Assembly: GCA_003563865.1 (NCBI GenBank)
Contig: PWTP01000122.1
Coordinates: 1 to 13,325, forward strand
Direction: 5' to 3'
Length of the DNA stretch: 13,325 nt
DNA from: Dehalococcoidia bacterium
GTDB taxonomy: Bacteria > Chloroflexota > Dehalococcoidia > Dehalococcoidales > CSSed11-197
Shown here: positions 6,594-12,457 of the stretch, piece by piece
How positions within the stretch are numbered: the stretch's first letter is position 1
Layout: every line of letters begins with the position of its first letter
Made by a program: the position numbers and the translations under genes
Notes under the pieces: generated by a model
What the model saw: the letters and a program-made list of their open reading frames with translations, nothing else
Databases searched by the model: none
What the model was told of the DNA's origin: nothing

Positions 6594-7364
6594 ATGCAAA
6601 TCAAGATACTTGGAGCCCATAATACTGAGTCGAGAGACAGCCGGCTTGCCGGGTTACTGATAGATGATATTTTGGCACTTGATGCTGGTTCGCTTACTTC
6701 AAGTCTTAGTTTTGAAGAACAATTACGCTTAAAGGCCGTGTTGTTGTCCCACCATCATTACGACCATGTACGGGACCTGCCGGCTCTGGGCATGACCCTG
6801 TATCTAAATAGTTCGAGCCTCGATGTATACTGCTTGTCCGATACAATTGAGGCGCTTTCAGCCTGCTTTTTTAACGGCATGATTTGTAAAGATTTCACCC
6901 GACAGCCAGAAGGCAAGCCGGTCTTCCGCTTTATTCCGGTCAGCCCTGGAGTAGGGCTTGAAGTCCGGGGCTACCATATTACTCCGGTAAACATGCCCCA
7001 CTCTGTGCCTTCTGCGGGCTACAGCATCACCTCTCCAAACGGAGAAAGGTTGTTTTATACGGGCGATACCGGCGCCGGGTTTGCCGGCAACATTGCTCAT
7101 ATCAGTCCCCAACTGCTAATAGTCGAGGTTACAGCCCCCAACCGGTTTACAGCTTTTGGGCACTCTAATAAACACCTTTCGCCTATGCTGCTTGAAGCCG
7201 AGCTTTCAGCCTACAAGAAGGTCGCTGGCTGTATTCCCCGCGTCATCGCCGTTCATTTGCATGCTCCTTTTGAAGAAGAGCTAAAAGAAGAGATGTCTCA
7301 GGTCGCCAGCCGCCTCAAGGCCAATATTTCTCCGGCACATGAAGGCATGGTTATTACATTGTAA
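6594..7364 (+). CDS. Metallo-beta-lactamase-fold hydrolase, class II cyclic-nucleotide phosphodiesterase-like
   Basis: This is a 256-residue hydrolase with a di-metal site. The family motif H-x-H-x-D-H appears as HHHYDH (53-58) followed by VRDLPALG. Further metal ligands expected in the fold are seen as H136 (MPHSVPSAGYSI), D158 (FYTGDTG), and H190 or H194 (GHSNKHLSP), with a late VHLH (220-223). The HSVPSAGY and GHSNKHLSP segments resemble class II 3',5'-cyclic-nucleotide phosphodiesterases, but members of this wider group cleave many phosphodiesters, so the substrate is open. I chose the ATG at 6594: the reading frame is open back to a TTG at 6570, but those eight codons overlap the proposed -10 and match no family N-terminus. 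No Shine-Dalgarno precedes the ATG. The next gene follows after 9 bases, so the two are an operon. Confidence 0.85.
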   Translation: MQIKILGAHNTESRDSRLAGLLIDDILALDAGSLTSSLSFEEQLRLKAVLLSHHHYDHVRDLPALGMTLYLNSSSLDVYCLSDTIEALSACFFNGMICKDFTRQPEGKPVFRFIPVSPGVGLEVRGYHITPVNMPHSVPSAGYSITSPNGERLFYTGDTGAGFAGNIAHISPQLLIVEVTAPNRFTAFGHSNKHLSPMLLEAELSAYKKVAGCIPRVIAVHLHAPFEEELKEEMSQVASRLKANISPAHEGMVITL

Positions 7365-7373
7365 GGCACCGCT

Positions 7374-7865
7374 TTGATTCTGGCAGAAGACCTGAGGTTT
7401 ATAGTTGATACCAATGCCGGCAAGCTGGTAAGATGGCTTCGGCTTATGGGTTATGATGCCGTGTTTTTTAACAACGGAAATGATTGCCTGTTGATTAATA
7501 GGGCTTTAAAAGAAAACCGTATAATACTCACACGAGACACCCGTATAGCTGACCGCAAGCTGGCAAAAGACGGTGCCCTCAAAGTGGTTCTTCTGTCCGG
7601 AGACATGCCCCTTGAGCAACTAAAGCAGTTGATTTTGAATTTGAACCTCGACCCGGATTATAACCCGTTTTCACTATGCCTGGTATGTAACCATCCGATT
7701 GTTGAACAGCCCCCGGATGCCATACAAGAAAGGGTGCCGCCCTTTGTATTCAAAACACAACGTGTTTTTCGAGAATGCCCGGTTTGCCGGCGTGTTTACT
7801 GGCGGGGAACCCATTGGCTGGCCATGAAACGCCATCTGGCAAAATGTCTTGAAATGAAAAACTGA
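7374..7865 (+). CDS. Mut7-C RNase domain protein with zinc ribbon
   Basis: This is a 163-residue protein. The N-terminal half is a PIN-like Mut7-C domain: FIVDTNAGKLVRWLRLMGYD (9-28) with D12, then IILTRDTRIADRKL (50-63) with D55, the expected acidic metal-binding residues. The C-terminal half holds a zinc ribbon with C102-x2-C105 and C135-x2-C138, followed by VYWRGTHW, a typical family ending. It is predicted to be a cytoplasmic RNA-cleaving or RNA-binding protein; no member function can be assigned from sequence alone. The start is a TTG at 7374, supported by an AAGG ribosome site overlapping the upstream stop at a 7-base spacing and by the conserved N-terminus right after it. It ends 19 bases from the end of convergent nadC. 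Confidence 0.88.
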   Translation: MILAEDLRFIVDTNAGKLVRWLRLMGYDAVFFNNGNDCLLINRALKENRIILTRDTRIADRKLAKDGALKVVLLSGDMPLEQLKQLILNLNLDPDYNPFSLCLVCNHPIVEQPPDAIQERVPPFVFKTQRVFRECPVCRRVYWRGTHWLAMKRHLAKCLEMKN

Positions 7866-7884
7866 TACCCGGCCTGGTGTCTTG

Positions 7885-8745
7885 CTAATCAGGCAACAAC
7901 TCAAGGCTGAAATCAAGGCTGGCAGCCGAGTGAGTGAGGGCGCCTATAGATATGTAATCAACGCCGGTCTCGGCCACTTCGCGAACATTGGCCAGGTTAA
8001 TTCCCCCGGAGGCTTCGAGTTTTACCCGGCCTGAAAGGTTTTTGGCAGCCCGCCTCATTTCTTCCAGCCCCATATTATCAAGCATAATCATGTCTGCGCC
8101 GGCCCGGGCTGCAACTTCGGCCTCTTTAACAGTAGCAACTTCAACTTCAACCAGCAGGTTCGAAGGTCCCGCTCTGGCTTGCCTGACTGCCTGCCCCAGA
8201 CTCACATCCCGGCTTTTTAAGGCACTTAAATGGTTGTCTTTTATCAATATTCTGTCGCTCAAATTCAGACGGTGATTATGTCCGCCGCCGGCCCTGACTG
8301 CCATTTTTTCAAGCCCCCTTAAGCCCGGGGTTGTTTTACGGGTATCGGTAATAACTGCACGTGTGCCCTGAATCGCTGATACAAACCGGGCAGTAAGGGT
8401 GGCAATGCCTGACAAATGCCCCAGAAAATTAAGCGCCGTGCGTTCAGCTGCCAGAATACCGGCGGCATGGCCGAACACGGTTAACACCTCATCTCCGCTG
8501 TTAACCTCGGTCCCGTCAGCCAGACAGGCATCTACTTTGAGCTCCCTGTCAACTGTCAATAACACCTGGCGGCATATATCAGCCCCGGCAAGCACCCCCT
8601 CTTCTCCGGCAAAAATAACTGCCTTTATAATCAGGCAGCCTGGTATCAATAGCCGGCTGGTAATATCTTCATAAACCTGGTCTTCAGCCAAAGCATTTTC
8701 TATAAGGCGCTTTATTCTTTCCTGATCAAGCTCCACCTGCAACAA
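7885..8745 (-). CDS. nadC: Nicotinate-nucleotide pyrophosphorylase (carboxylating)
   Basis: This 286-residue cytoplasmic enzyme converts quinolinate and PRPP to nicotinate mononucleotide, CO2 and pyrophosphate, the last step of the de novo route to NAD precursors. Signatures seen: AERTALNFLGHLSGIAT (100-116), TRKTTPGLR (135-143), GGGHNHRLNLSD (153-164), IKDNH (168-172), LDN (222-224), ASGGI (245-249) and SIGALTHS (267-274). These include the basic residues expected to hold quinolinate and PRPP. The length is normal. The start is uncertain: two TTG codons follow the nadB stop directly (8745 and 8742). With AAAGGAG at 8749-8755, the second TTG has the better spacing; a GTG at 8736 is a third option. 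The nadB stop abuts the gene, so the two are translated together. Confidence 0.96.
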   Translation of the reverse strand: MLQVELDQERIKRLIENALAEDQVYEDITSRLLIPGCLIIKAVIFAGEEGVLAGADICRQVLLTVDRELKVDACLADGTEVNSGDEVLTVFGHAAGILAAERTALNFLGHLSGIATLTARFVSAIQGTRAVITDTRKTTPGLRGLEKMAVRAGGGHNHRLNLSDRILIKDNHLSALKSRDVSLGQAVRQARAGPSNLLVEVEVATVKEAEVAARAGADMIMLDNMGLEEMRRAAKNLSGRVKLEASGGINLANVREVAETGVDYISIGALTHSAASLDFSLELLPD

Positions 8746-10287
8746 CTACTCCTTTGATAAAACTATGTGTTTACGCCACTCTTCCCTGGCTTCAGGATAA
8801 TCCAGGCAAAAATGAGCTCCCCGGCTTTCCTGCCGGATAAAAGCTGCCTCAACCAGCAACCGGGCAACAGTTAGCAGGTTTCTCTTTTCATGCTCTTTGC
8901 GGCTTTGAGGGCGCTTGACTGCCCCCTGCCAACCGGCCAGCACCTTTCTGGCCTCAATTAATCCTTTGCGGCTTCGTATGATGCCAGCTTTATTCCACAT
9001 CAGGTTTTGTAACTGCGAAATGTCAGGTTCAATAATGTCCTTTTTGCCGCATGGCAGTTCCCGTAAGCTATAGGGATGTAGCTTTCTTGACATTTGTGGG
9101 TCTTGTCGGTTTTTATTACCTAGAGTATGTTCAATAATGCGGCGGCTGAAAACCAGCACTTCCATAAGTGAATTGGACGCCAGCCGGTTGGCGCCATGTA
9201 CCCCGGTACAGGCAACTTCACCGGCGGCAAACAGGTTCTTTATGTCCGTTTCTCCCCGATAGCTGGTCATTACTCCGCCTACCATGTAATGGGCCGCCGG
9301 AGCCACCGGGATAAGTTCCCGGGTAATATCGAGCCCTTTTTGCAGGCAGAAGCGGGATATCTGGGGAAACCTGGAGGTGGTCCGCTGAGGTGCCATATGC
9401 CGCATATCAAGGTAAACTTCACCCCGGCCGGTTTTGACCATTTCTGAAACAATCGCCCTGGCTACTATGTCCCGTGGGGCCAGCTCGGCCTCGTGGGCAT
9501 ATTTAGGCATAAAGCGCTCTTTATGGCTGTTAAGCAGAATCGCCCCTTCCCCGCGCACCGCTTCCGATATTAAAAACGGCGGTTCATCCTTGTAACACAA
9601 GGCGGTGGGGTGAAACTGGAAAAATTCAACGTCTGTGATTCTGGCGCCGGCATTAAATGCCAGCGCAACCCCGTCTCCGGTAGCTACTTCCGGATTGGTG
9701 GTAAGCCGGTAGAGCCGCCCGGCGCCTCCGGTAGCCAGAATAATATACCGTGCTGCAATCTCTTTATTGGTATTTGAACCGCTGTTTAATACTTTAAGGC
9801 CAACTGCTGTGCCATTATCAACCACCACTTCAGTAGCCAGCGATTCTTCTTCAATTTCGATAGATGATTCCAGGACCATTCGGCTCAGGGCTTCTTCAAT
9901 CCGGGCTCCGGTCGCATCTCCTCCTGCATGCAAAATGCGGGGCATACTATGAGCGGCTTCCAGGGCAAGAGCCACCTGGCCGTCTACAGTATCAAATTCA
10001 ACCCCGAGGCTAACCAGGTCTGCTATACGTGCCGGGGCTTCTTCAACCATGATGCGCACAGCAACCTCGTCACACAAACCAGCACCGGCCTTGATAGTGT
10101 CTCTGAAGTGTTTTTCCGGGGAGTCTCCAAGGCCGATAGCCGCAGCAATTCCGCCCTGGGCCAGGCGCGTATTACAATCACTCAATTTGCCTTTAGTGAT
10201 AAGTAGAACCCGCCCGTGCCGGACTGCAAGAAGGGCTGAATAAAGGCCGGCTATGCCACTGCCGACTATAACATAATCGTACTGCGT
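8746..10287 (-). CDS. nadB: L-aspartate oxidase, apparent ACG start
   Basis: This FAD enzyme oxidises L-aspartate to iminoaspartate, the first step of de novo NAD synthesis. The frame holds 513 residues if it starts at the ACG at 10285-10287. The N-terminus then reads QYDYVIVGSGIAGLYSALLA, with the FAD-binding G-x-G-x-x-G, followed by SDCNTRLAQGGIAAAIG (36-52). Later signatures are FHPTAL (225-230), RGEGA (245-249), PRDIVARAI (271-279), AAHYMVGGV (331-339) and GVHGANRLASNSLMEV (362-377). The first ATG/GTG/TTG-type codon is a TTG at 10185, which would delete the FAD loop and cannot be right. Upstream of the ACG the frame meets a TGA at 10327-10329 with no ordinary start between. A strong GGAGG (10296-10300) sits 8 bases before the ACG. 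The gene lies 23 bases after yajC and abuts nadC. Function is very secure; the start codon is inferred. Confidence 0.94.
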   Translation of the reverse strand, partial: TQYDYVIVGSGIAGLYSALLAVRHGRVLLITKGKLSDCNTRLAQGGIAAAIGLGDSPEKHFRDTIKAGAGLCDEVAVRIMVEEAPARIADLVSLGVEFDTVDGQVALALEAAHSMPRILHAGGDATGARIEEALSRMVLESSIEIEEESLATEVVVDNGTAVGLKVLNSGSNTNKEIAARYIILATGGAGRLYRLTTNPEVATGDGVALAFNAGARITDVEFFQFHPTALCYKDEPPFLISEAVRGEGAILLNSHKERFMPKYAHEAELAPRDIVARAIVSEMVKTGRGEVYLDMRHMAPQRTTSRFPQISRFCLQKGLDITRELIPVAPAAHYMVGGVMTSYRGETDIKNLFAAGEVACTGVHGANRLASNSLMEVLVFSRRIIEHTLGNKNRQDPQMSRKLHPYSLRELPCGKKDIIEPDISQLQNLMWNKAGIIRSRKGLIEARKVLAGWQGAVKRPQSRKEHEKRNLLTVARLLVEAAFIRQESRGAHFCLDYPEAREEWRKHIVLSKE

Positions 10288-10295
10288 GTTACTAG

Positions 10296-10300
10296 CCTCC
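10296..10300 (-). promoter_or_regulatory. Ribosome binding site that fixes the nadB start at ACG
   Basis: The minus strand reads GGAGG, ending 8 bases before an in-frame ACG at 10287. No ATG, GTG, TTG or CTG occurs in the nadB frame between the preceding stop (10327) and this ACG, so the site and the protein match together mark the non-standard start. Confidence 0.7.
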
Positions 10301-10310
10301 GGGTTAGATA

Positions 10311-10589
10311 TTATACCGGGTTGTTTTCACCCTGCCGGAAAGCGATGCTTGAACGGGTCATGCGAATGGTAGCACCCGACTCTATTTTTAACACAACGCT
10401 TTCATCATTCATGCTTTCTATCTTCCCTTGAATCCCGCCAATGGTAACCACCCGGTCACCAGTTTTCAGGCTGGATACCAGTGCCTGGTGTTCCTGTTGG
10501 CGTTTTCTCTGGGGGCGGATGATCAAAAGGTAGAACATGCCGAACATAAGCACCAGAAAACCTATCAACATTAAAGATTGTGTGTCCAT
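10311..10589 (-). CDS. yajC: Preprotein translocase subunit YajC
   Basis: This is a 92-residue single-pass membrane protein, an accessory to the SecDF-YajC complex that supports protein export through SecYEG. It has a membrane helix at about 6-24, then the hallmark RPQRKRQQEH (25-34) on the cytoplasmic side, and the conserved GDRVVTIGGIQGKI (44-57) with a small beta domain up to the end. The ATG at 10589 follows a perfect GGAGG at 10597-10601 with a 7-base gap. It lies 25 bases after miaB and 23 before nadB, so it is part of the same operon. secD and secF are not adjacent, unlike in many bacteria. Confidence 0.95.
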   Translation of the reverse strand: MDTQSLMLIGFLVLMFGMFYLLIIRPQRKRQQEHQALVSSLKTGDRVVTIGGIQGKIESMNDESVVLKIESGATIRMTRSSIAFRQGENNPV

Positions 10590-10614
10590 GCATTAACCTC
10601 CTTAAATTTCAGCT

Positions 10615-11865
10615 TTATTGTTTTATACGGCCTTTTAACGACCAGGGGCTGGTGTTCTCTATTGTAACAGGAGCGAGCCTGCCCGACCAGTTGCCCGAAT
10701 GCTCAAAGAATACCAGTTTATCGCTCCGGCTGCGCCCATACCAGCGACCTTTTTTGCGGCCTTCAACCAGCACTTCCTGTTTTTGGCCGGCAAGCCGGGC
10801 GTTTATCACCCCGGCAATTTCTGCCTGCATTTCCTCTACCAGTTTAACACGTCGCTTTTTTTCATCTTTACTAACATCATCAACAAATTTCTTCGCTGCT
10901 AAAGTTTCAGGCCTGGGAGAATACATGGCGGCATGCACTCCGTCAAAGCGAATCCGTCTCAAAAGCCGCAAGGTATTGTTAAACCGGCGCTCGTCTTCAC
11001 CGGGAAATCCTACAATAACATCGGTGGTTAGGGCAATTTCAGGCACAGCTTTGCGCAAGCTTTCCACCAGTGTAATATATTGCTCAGCAGTATAGCCCCG
11101 GCCCATGGCAGCCAGTATTTCGTCATCTCCGGCTTGAACCGGCAAGTTGACCTTTTCGCACACTTTATCAAGGCTGGCAATCGCTTCTATCAGGCGCAGG
11201 CTCATGTCTTTAGGATGACTGGTTAAGAAACGGATTCGCCATAAGCCGTTAATGCCATTAAGCATTTCAAGCAGGTTTGCCAGATCGGGCTTCTCAGGCA
11301 AGTCTTGCCCGTAAGAATCAACGTTCTGGCCAAGCAGCACTATTTCTCTGGCGCCCCTTACTACCAGGGTCTCAGCCTCTCTGGCTATCTCGGCCGGTGG
11401 CCGGCTTTTTTCGCGGCCGCGGCGGTAGGGCACTATGCAATAAGTGCAATAGTTATTACAGCCCTGAATTATGGTAACCGGGCTGCTTACAGATGCCTGT
11501 GCCGGCAGTTCGCCCGGATCAGAGTCAGTGATGCCTTCAAAGCAGAATTTCTCTCCGGCTTTAAAAAAGTGGTCGACAAACGGGTATTGCTGCTTTAAAG
11601 CCTCCAGGTCATCAGATACCAGGCAGCCGGTAAGTGCCACCTTTTTTTCCGGACATTTCTTTTTAAGGTGTCTTAGCAGCATAAGTTTGTTTAAAGCCCG
11701 GTTCTCTGCACTTCTGCGCACTACACAGCTGTTTATGATTATCAGATCGGCCTCTTCGGTGCCGGGCACAGGCAGATACCCCCGGCTCTCCAGAAGGGCC
11801 TCCAACCGCTCTGATTCAGCCTGGTTCATCTGGCAACCGATGGTCCAAATATAAAATGAAGGCAT
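10615..11865 (-). CDS. miaB: tRNA-2-methylthio-N6-dimethylallyladenosine synthase MiaB
   Basis: This 416-residue radical-SAM methylthiotransferase adds the 2-methylthio group to i6A37 in tRNAs reading UNN codons. The N-terminal domain (1-125) has the three cluster cysteines C11, C47 and C81. The radical SAM core (about 128-345) carries C136-x3-C140-x2-C143 in GCNNYCTYCIVPYRRGRE, then LLGQNVDSYG, LPVQAGDDEILAAMGRGYT and TDVIVGFPGE. A TRAM RNA-binding domain covers about 350-412. YCTYCIVPYRRGRE and QAGDDEILAAMGRGYT fit MiaB better than MtaB or RimO. It is slightly short for the family but complete. No Shine-Dalgarno precedes the ATG; a possible -10 TATATT lies at 11887-11892, giving a leader of about 15 bases. 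It is the first gene of miaB-yajC-nadB-nadC, 75 bases downstream of tRNA-Ser, which is not itself an expected substrate. Confidence 0.95.
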   Translation of the reverse strand: MPSFYIWTIGCQMNQAESERLEALLESRGYLPVPGTEEADLIIINSCVVRRSAENRALNKLMLLRHLKKKCPEKKVALTGCLVSDDLEALKQQYPFVDHFFKAGEKFCFEGITDSDPGELPAQASVSSPVTIIQGCNNYCTYCIVPYRRGREKSRPPAEIAREAETLVVRGAREIVLLGQNVDSYGQDLPEKPDLANLLEMLNGINGLWRIRFLTSHPKDMSLRLIEAIASLDKVCEKVNLPVQAGDDEILAAMGRGYTAEQYITLVESLRKAVPEIALTTDVIVGFPGEDERRFNNTLRLLRRIRFDGVHAAMYSPRPETLAAKKFVDDVSKDEKKRRVKLVEEMQAEIAGVINARLAGQKQEVLVEGRKKGRWYGRSRSDKLVFFEHSGNWSGRLAPVTIENTSPWSLKGRIKQ

Positions 11866-11940
11866 ATGTTTTTGATCTATTCCGGTAATATACAGAGTTC
11901 CGTGGGGGGGCTGGTAGTAGAAACCTTGAGAAATAATAAA

Positions 11941-12032
11941 TGGCGGAGGGAGAGGGATTCGAACCCTCGACGCCGATTTCTCGGCGTAAGCGCTTAGCAG
12001 GCGCCCGCACTAGACCACTATGCGATCCCTCC
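11941..12032 (-). tRNA. tRNA-Ser (anticodon GCU), CCA encoded
   Basis: This is a 92-base class II tRNA. The acceptor stem GGAGGGA pairs perfectly with TCCCTCC, followed by discriminator G and an encoded CCA. The anticodon stem (GGCGC with GCGCT, one G-T pair) holds the loop CTGCTAA, giving anticodon GCU, which reads AGC and AGU serine codons. A long variable arm (GCCGA-gaaa-TCGGC) is typical of serine tRNA. The T arm is GAGGG-TTCGAAT-CCCTC. A good promoter lies upstream at 12065-12093. Confidence 0.97.
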
Positions 12033-12064
12033 TCATTAATGCTGCCTGTTTTGGCTACCTTTCT

Positions 12065-12093
12065 AATATATCATAATCAGTTCCCGGTCTTAA
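12065..12093 (-). promoter_or_regulatory. Promoter for tRNA-Ser
   Basis: On the minus strand: TTAAGA (-35, 12088-12093, four of six), a 17-base spacer, and TATATT (-10, 12065-12070, five of six) preceded by TGA, making an extended -10. Transcription would start near 12058, about 26 bases before the mature tRNA 5' end. Read-through could also supply miaB. Confidence 0.65.
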
Positions 12094-12162
12094 AGTCTGG
12101 TTCTTCTTAGATAAGTCTGATGCTGATCTGTTTTACCTGTACCGGGACTTTCTTTAATGAGC

Positions 12163-12180
12163 GCCACAAAAAGCCCTGGT
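12163..12180 (+). repeat. Upstream-of-dnaA repeat, copy 1
   Basis: GCCACAAAAAGCCCTGGT. It shares GCC(A/G)CAAAA(A)GCC with copies at 12227-12243 (inverted) and 12305-12319 (direct). The match to the direct copy extends one base further left (CGCCAC). Confidence 0.7.
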
Positions 12181-12226
12181 AAACATAAAGCTATTTTATT
12201 TTCCCGGGGTTTTTTCTTTAGATACA

Positions 12227-12243
12227 ACCAGGCTTTTTGCGGC
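12227..12243 (-). repeat. Upstream-of-dnaA repeat, copy 2 (inverted)
   Basis: The minus strand reads GCCGCAAAAAGCCTGGT, pairing with copy 1 apart from one extra C and one A/G difference. Together they could form a stem of about 16-17 pairs around a 46-base AT-rich loop. The T-run on the right arm makes it look terminator-like, but no upstream plus-strand gene would need one. Confidence 0.7.
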
Positions 12244-12304
12244 AAAATCGGGCGCAATCAAGAGCTTTTCAGAGATTTTCGAGGCGGTCAGTCGAGCTTA
12301 ACCC

Positions 12305-12319
12305 GCCACAAAAGCCTTG
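12305..12319 (+). repeat. Upstream-of-dnaA repeat, copy 3 (direct)
   Basis: GCCACAAAAGCCTTG, the shortest copy, with one A fewer in the A-run, lying 142 bases downstream of copy 1 in the same orientation. Confidence 0.6.
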
Positions 12320-12407
12320 CCCCATATCCCAACCAGTTGATACCATTTGGCTGTCTAAAAAATTATCTCTCTTAAGCAGACTCTTCAGTTTATACCTATT
12401 ACCTTAG

Positions 12408-12451
12408 AGCCCGTTTTACCGGGTTCGATCATGAAAAAAGGAGAACGGGCT
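12408..12451 (+). promoter_or_regulatory. Hairpin in the dnaA leader
   Basis: AGCCCGTT (12408-12415) pairs perfectly with AACGGGCT (12444-12451) over a 28-base loop. The loop holds the AAGGAG ribosome-site candidate and the start of a tiny reading frame; the stem ends 5 bases before the dnaA ATG. It could tune dnaA translation. The pairing is seen; the regulatory role is inferred. Confidence 0.4.
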
Positions 12452-12457
12452 TACTGA
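12431..12457 (+). CDS. Possible 8-residue leader peptide overlapping the dnaA start
   Basis: ATG at 12431 encodes MKKGERAY and stops at a TGA whose last base is the first base of the dnaA ATG (TGATG). No ribosome site precedes it. It may be chance, or it may couple translation into dnaA, whose own Shine-Dalgarno is too far away (13 bases). Confidence 0.25.
   Translation: MKKGERAY

Larger units (their letters stand above)
12033..12456. other. 424-base gene-free region between tRNA-Ser and dnaA; candidate origin region
   Basis: No gene or known RNA is recognisable here. It holds the tRNA promoter (12065-12093), a three-copy repeat (12163-12319), an AT-rich stretch with a central CCCGGG (about 12184-12223), and a hairpin with a tiny reading frame before dnaA (12408-12457). 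Gene direction switches from mostly minus to plus here and dnaA is next door, both common at bacterial origins. I see no match to the standard DnaA box TTATCCACA, so an origin role is only a possibility. Confidence 0.4.

Noticed and set aside
7872..7894. Possible terminator between the convergent Mut7-C and nadC genes
   Set aside because: GCCTG and CAGGC can form only a 5-base stem with a 13-base loop and no T-run follows on either strand; too weak to call.
8746..10185. nadB starting at the TTG at 10185
   Set aside because: This start would remove the FAD-binding G-x-G-x-x-G segment that is plainly encoded just upstream and that all L-aspartate oxidases need.
11816..12010. Minus-strand 64-codon frame across tRNA-Ser
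   Set aside because: It runs through the tRNA and into miaB in another frame; the tRNA structure is perfect and explains this DNA.
12227..12243. Intrinsic terminator from the GGCTTTTT arm
   Set aside because: There is no plus-strand gene upstream that would need one, and the T-run is inside the paired arm and continues into GCGGC; the repeat interpretation explains it better.
12157..12375. Plus-strand frame of 72 codons upstream of dnaA
   Set aside because: Its composition and product resemble no protein, there is no ribosome site, and it spans the repeats of 12163-12319; best treated as non-coding.
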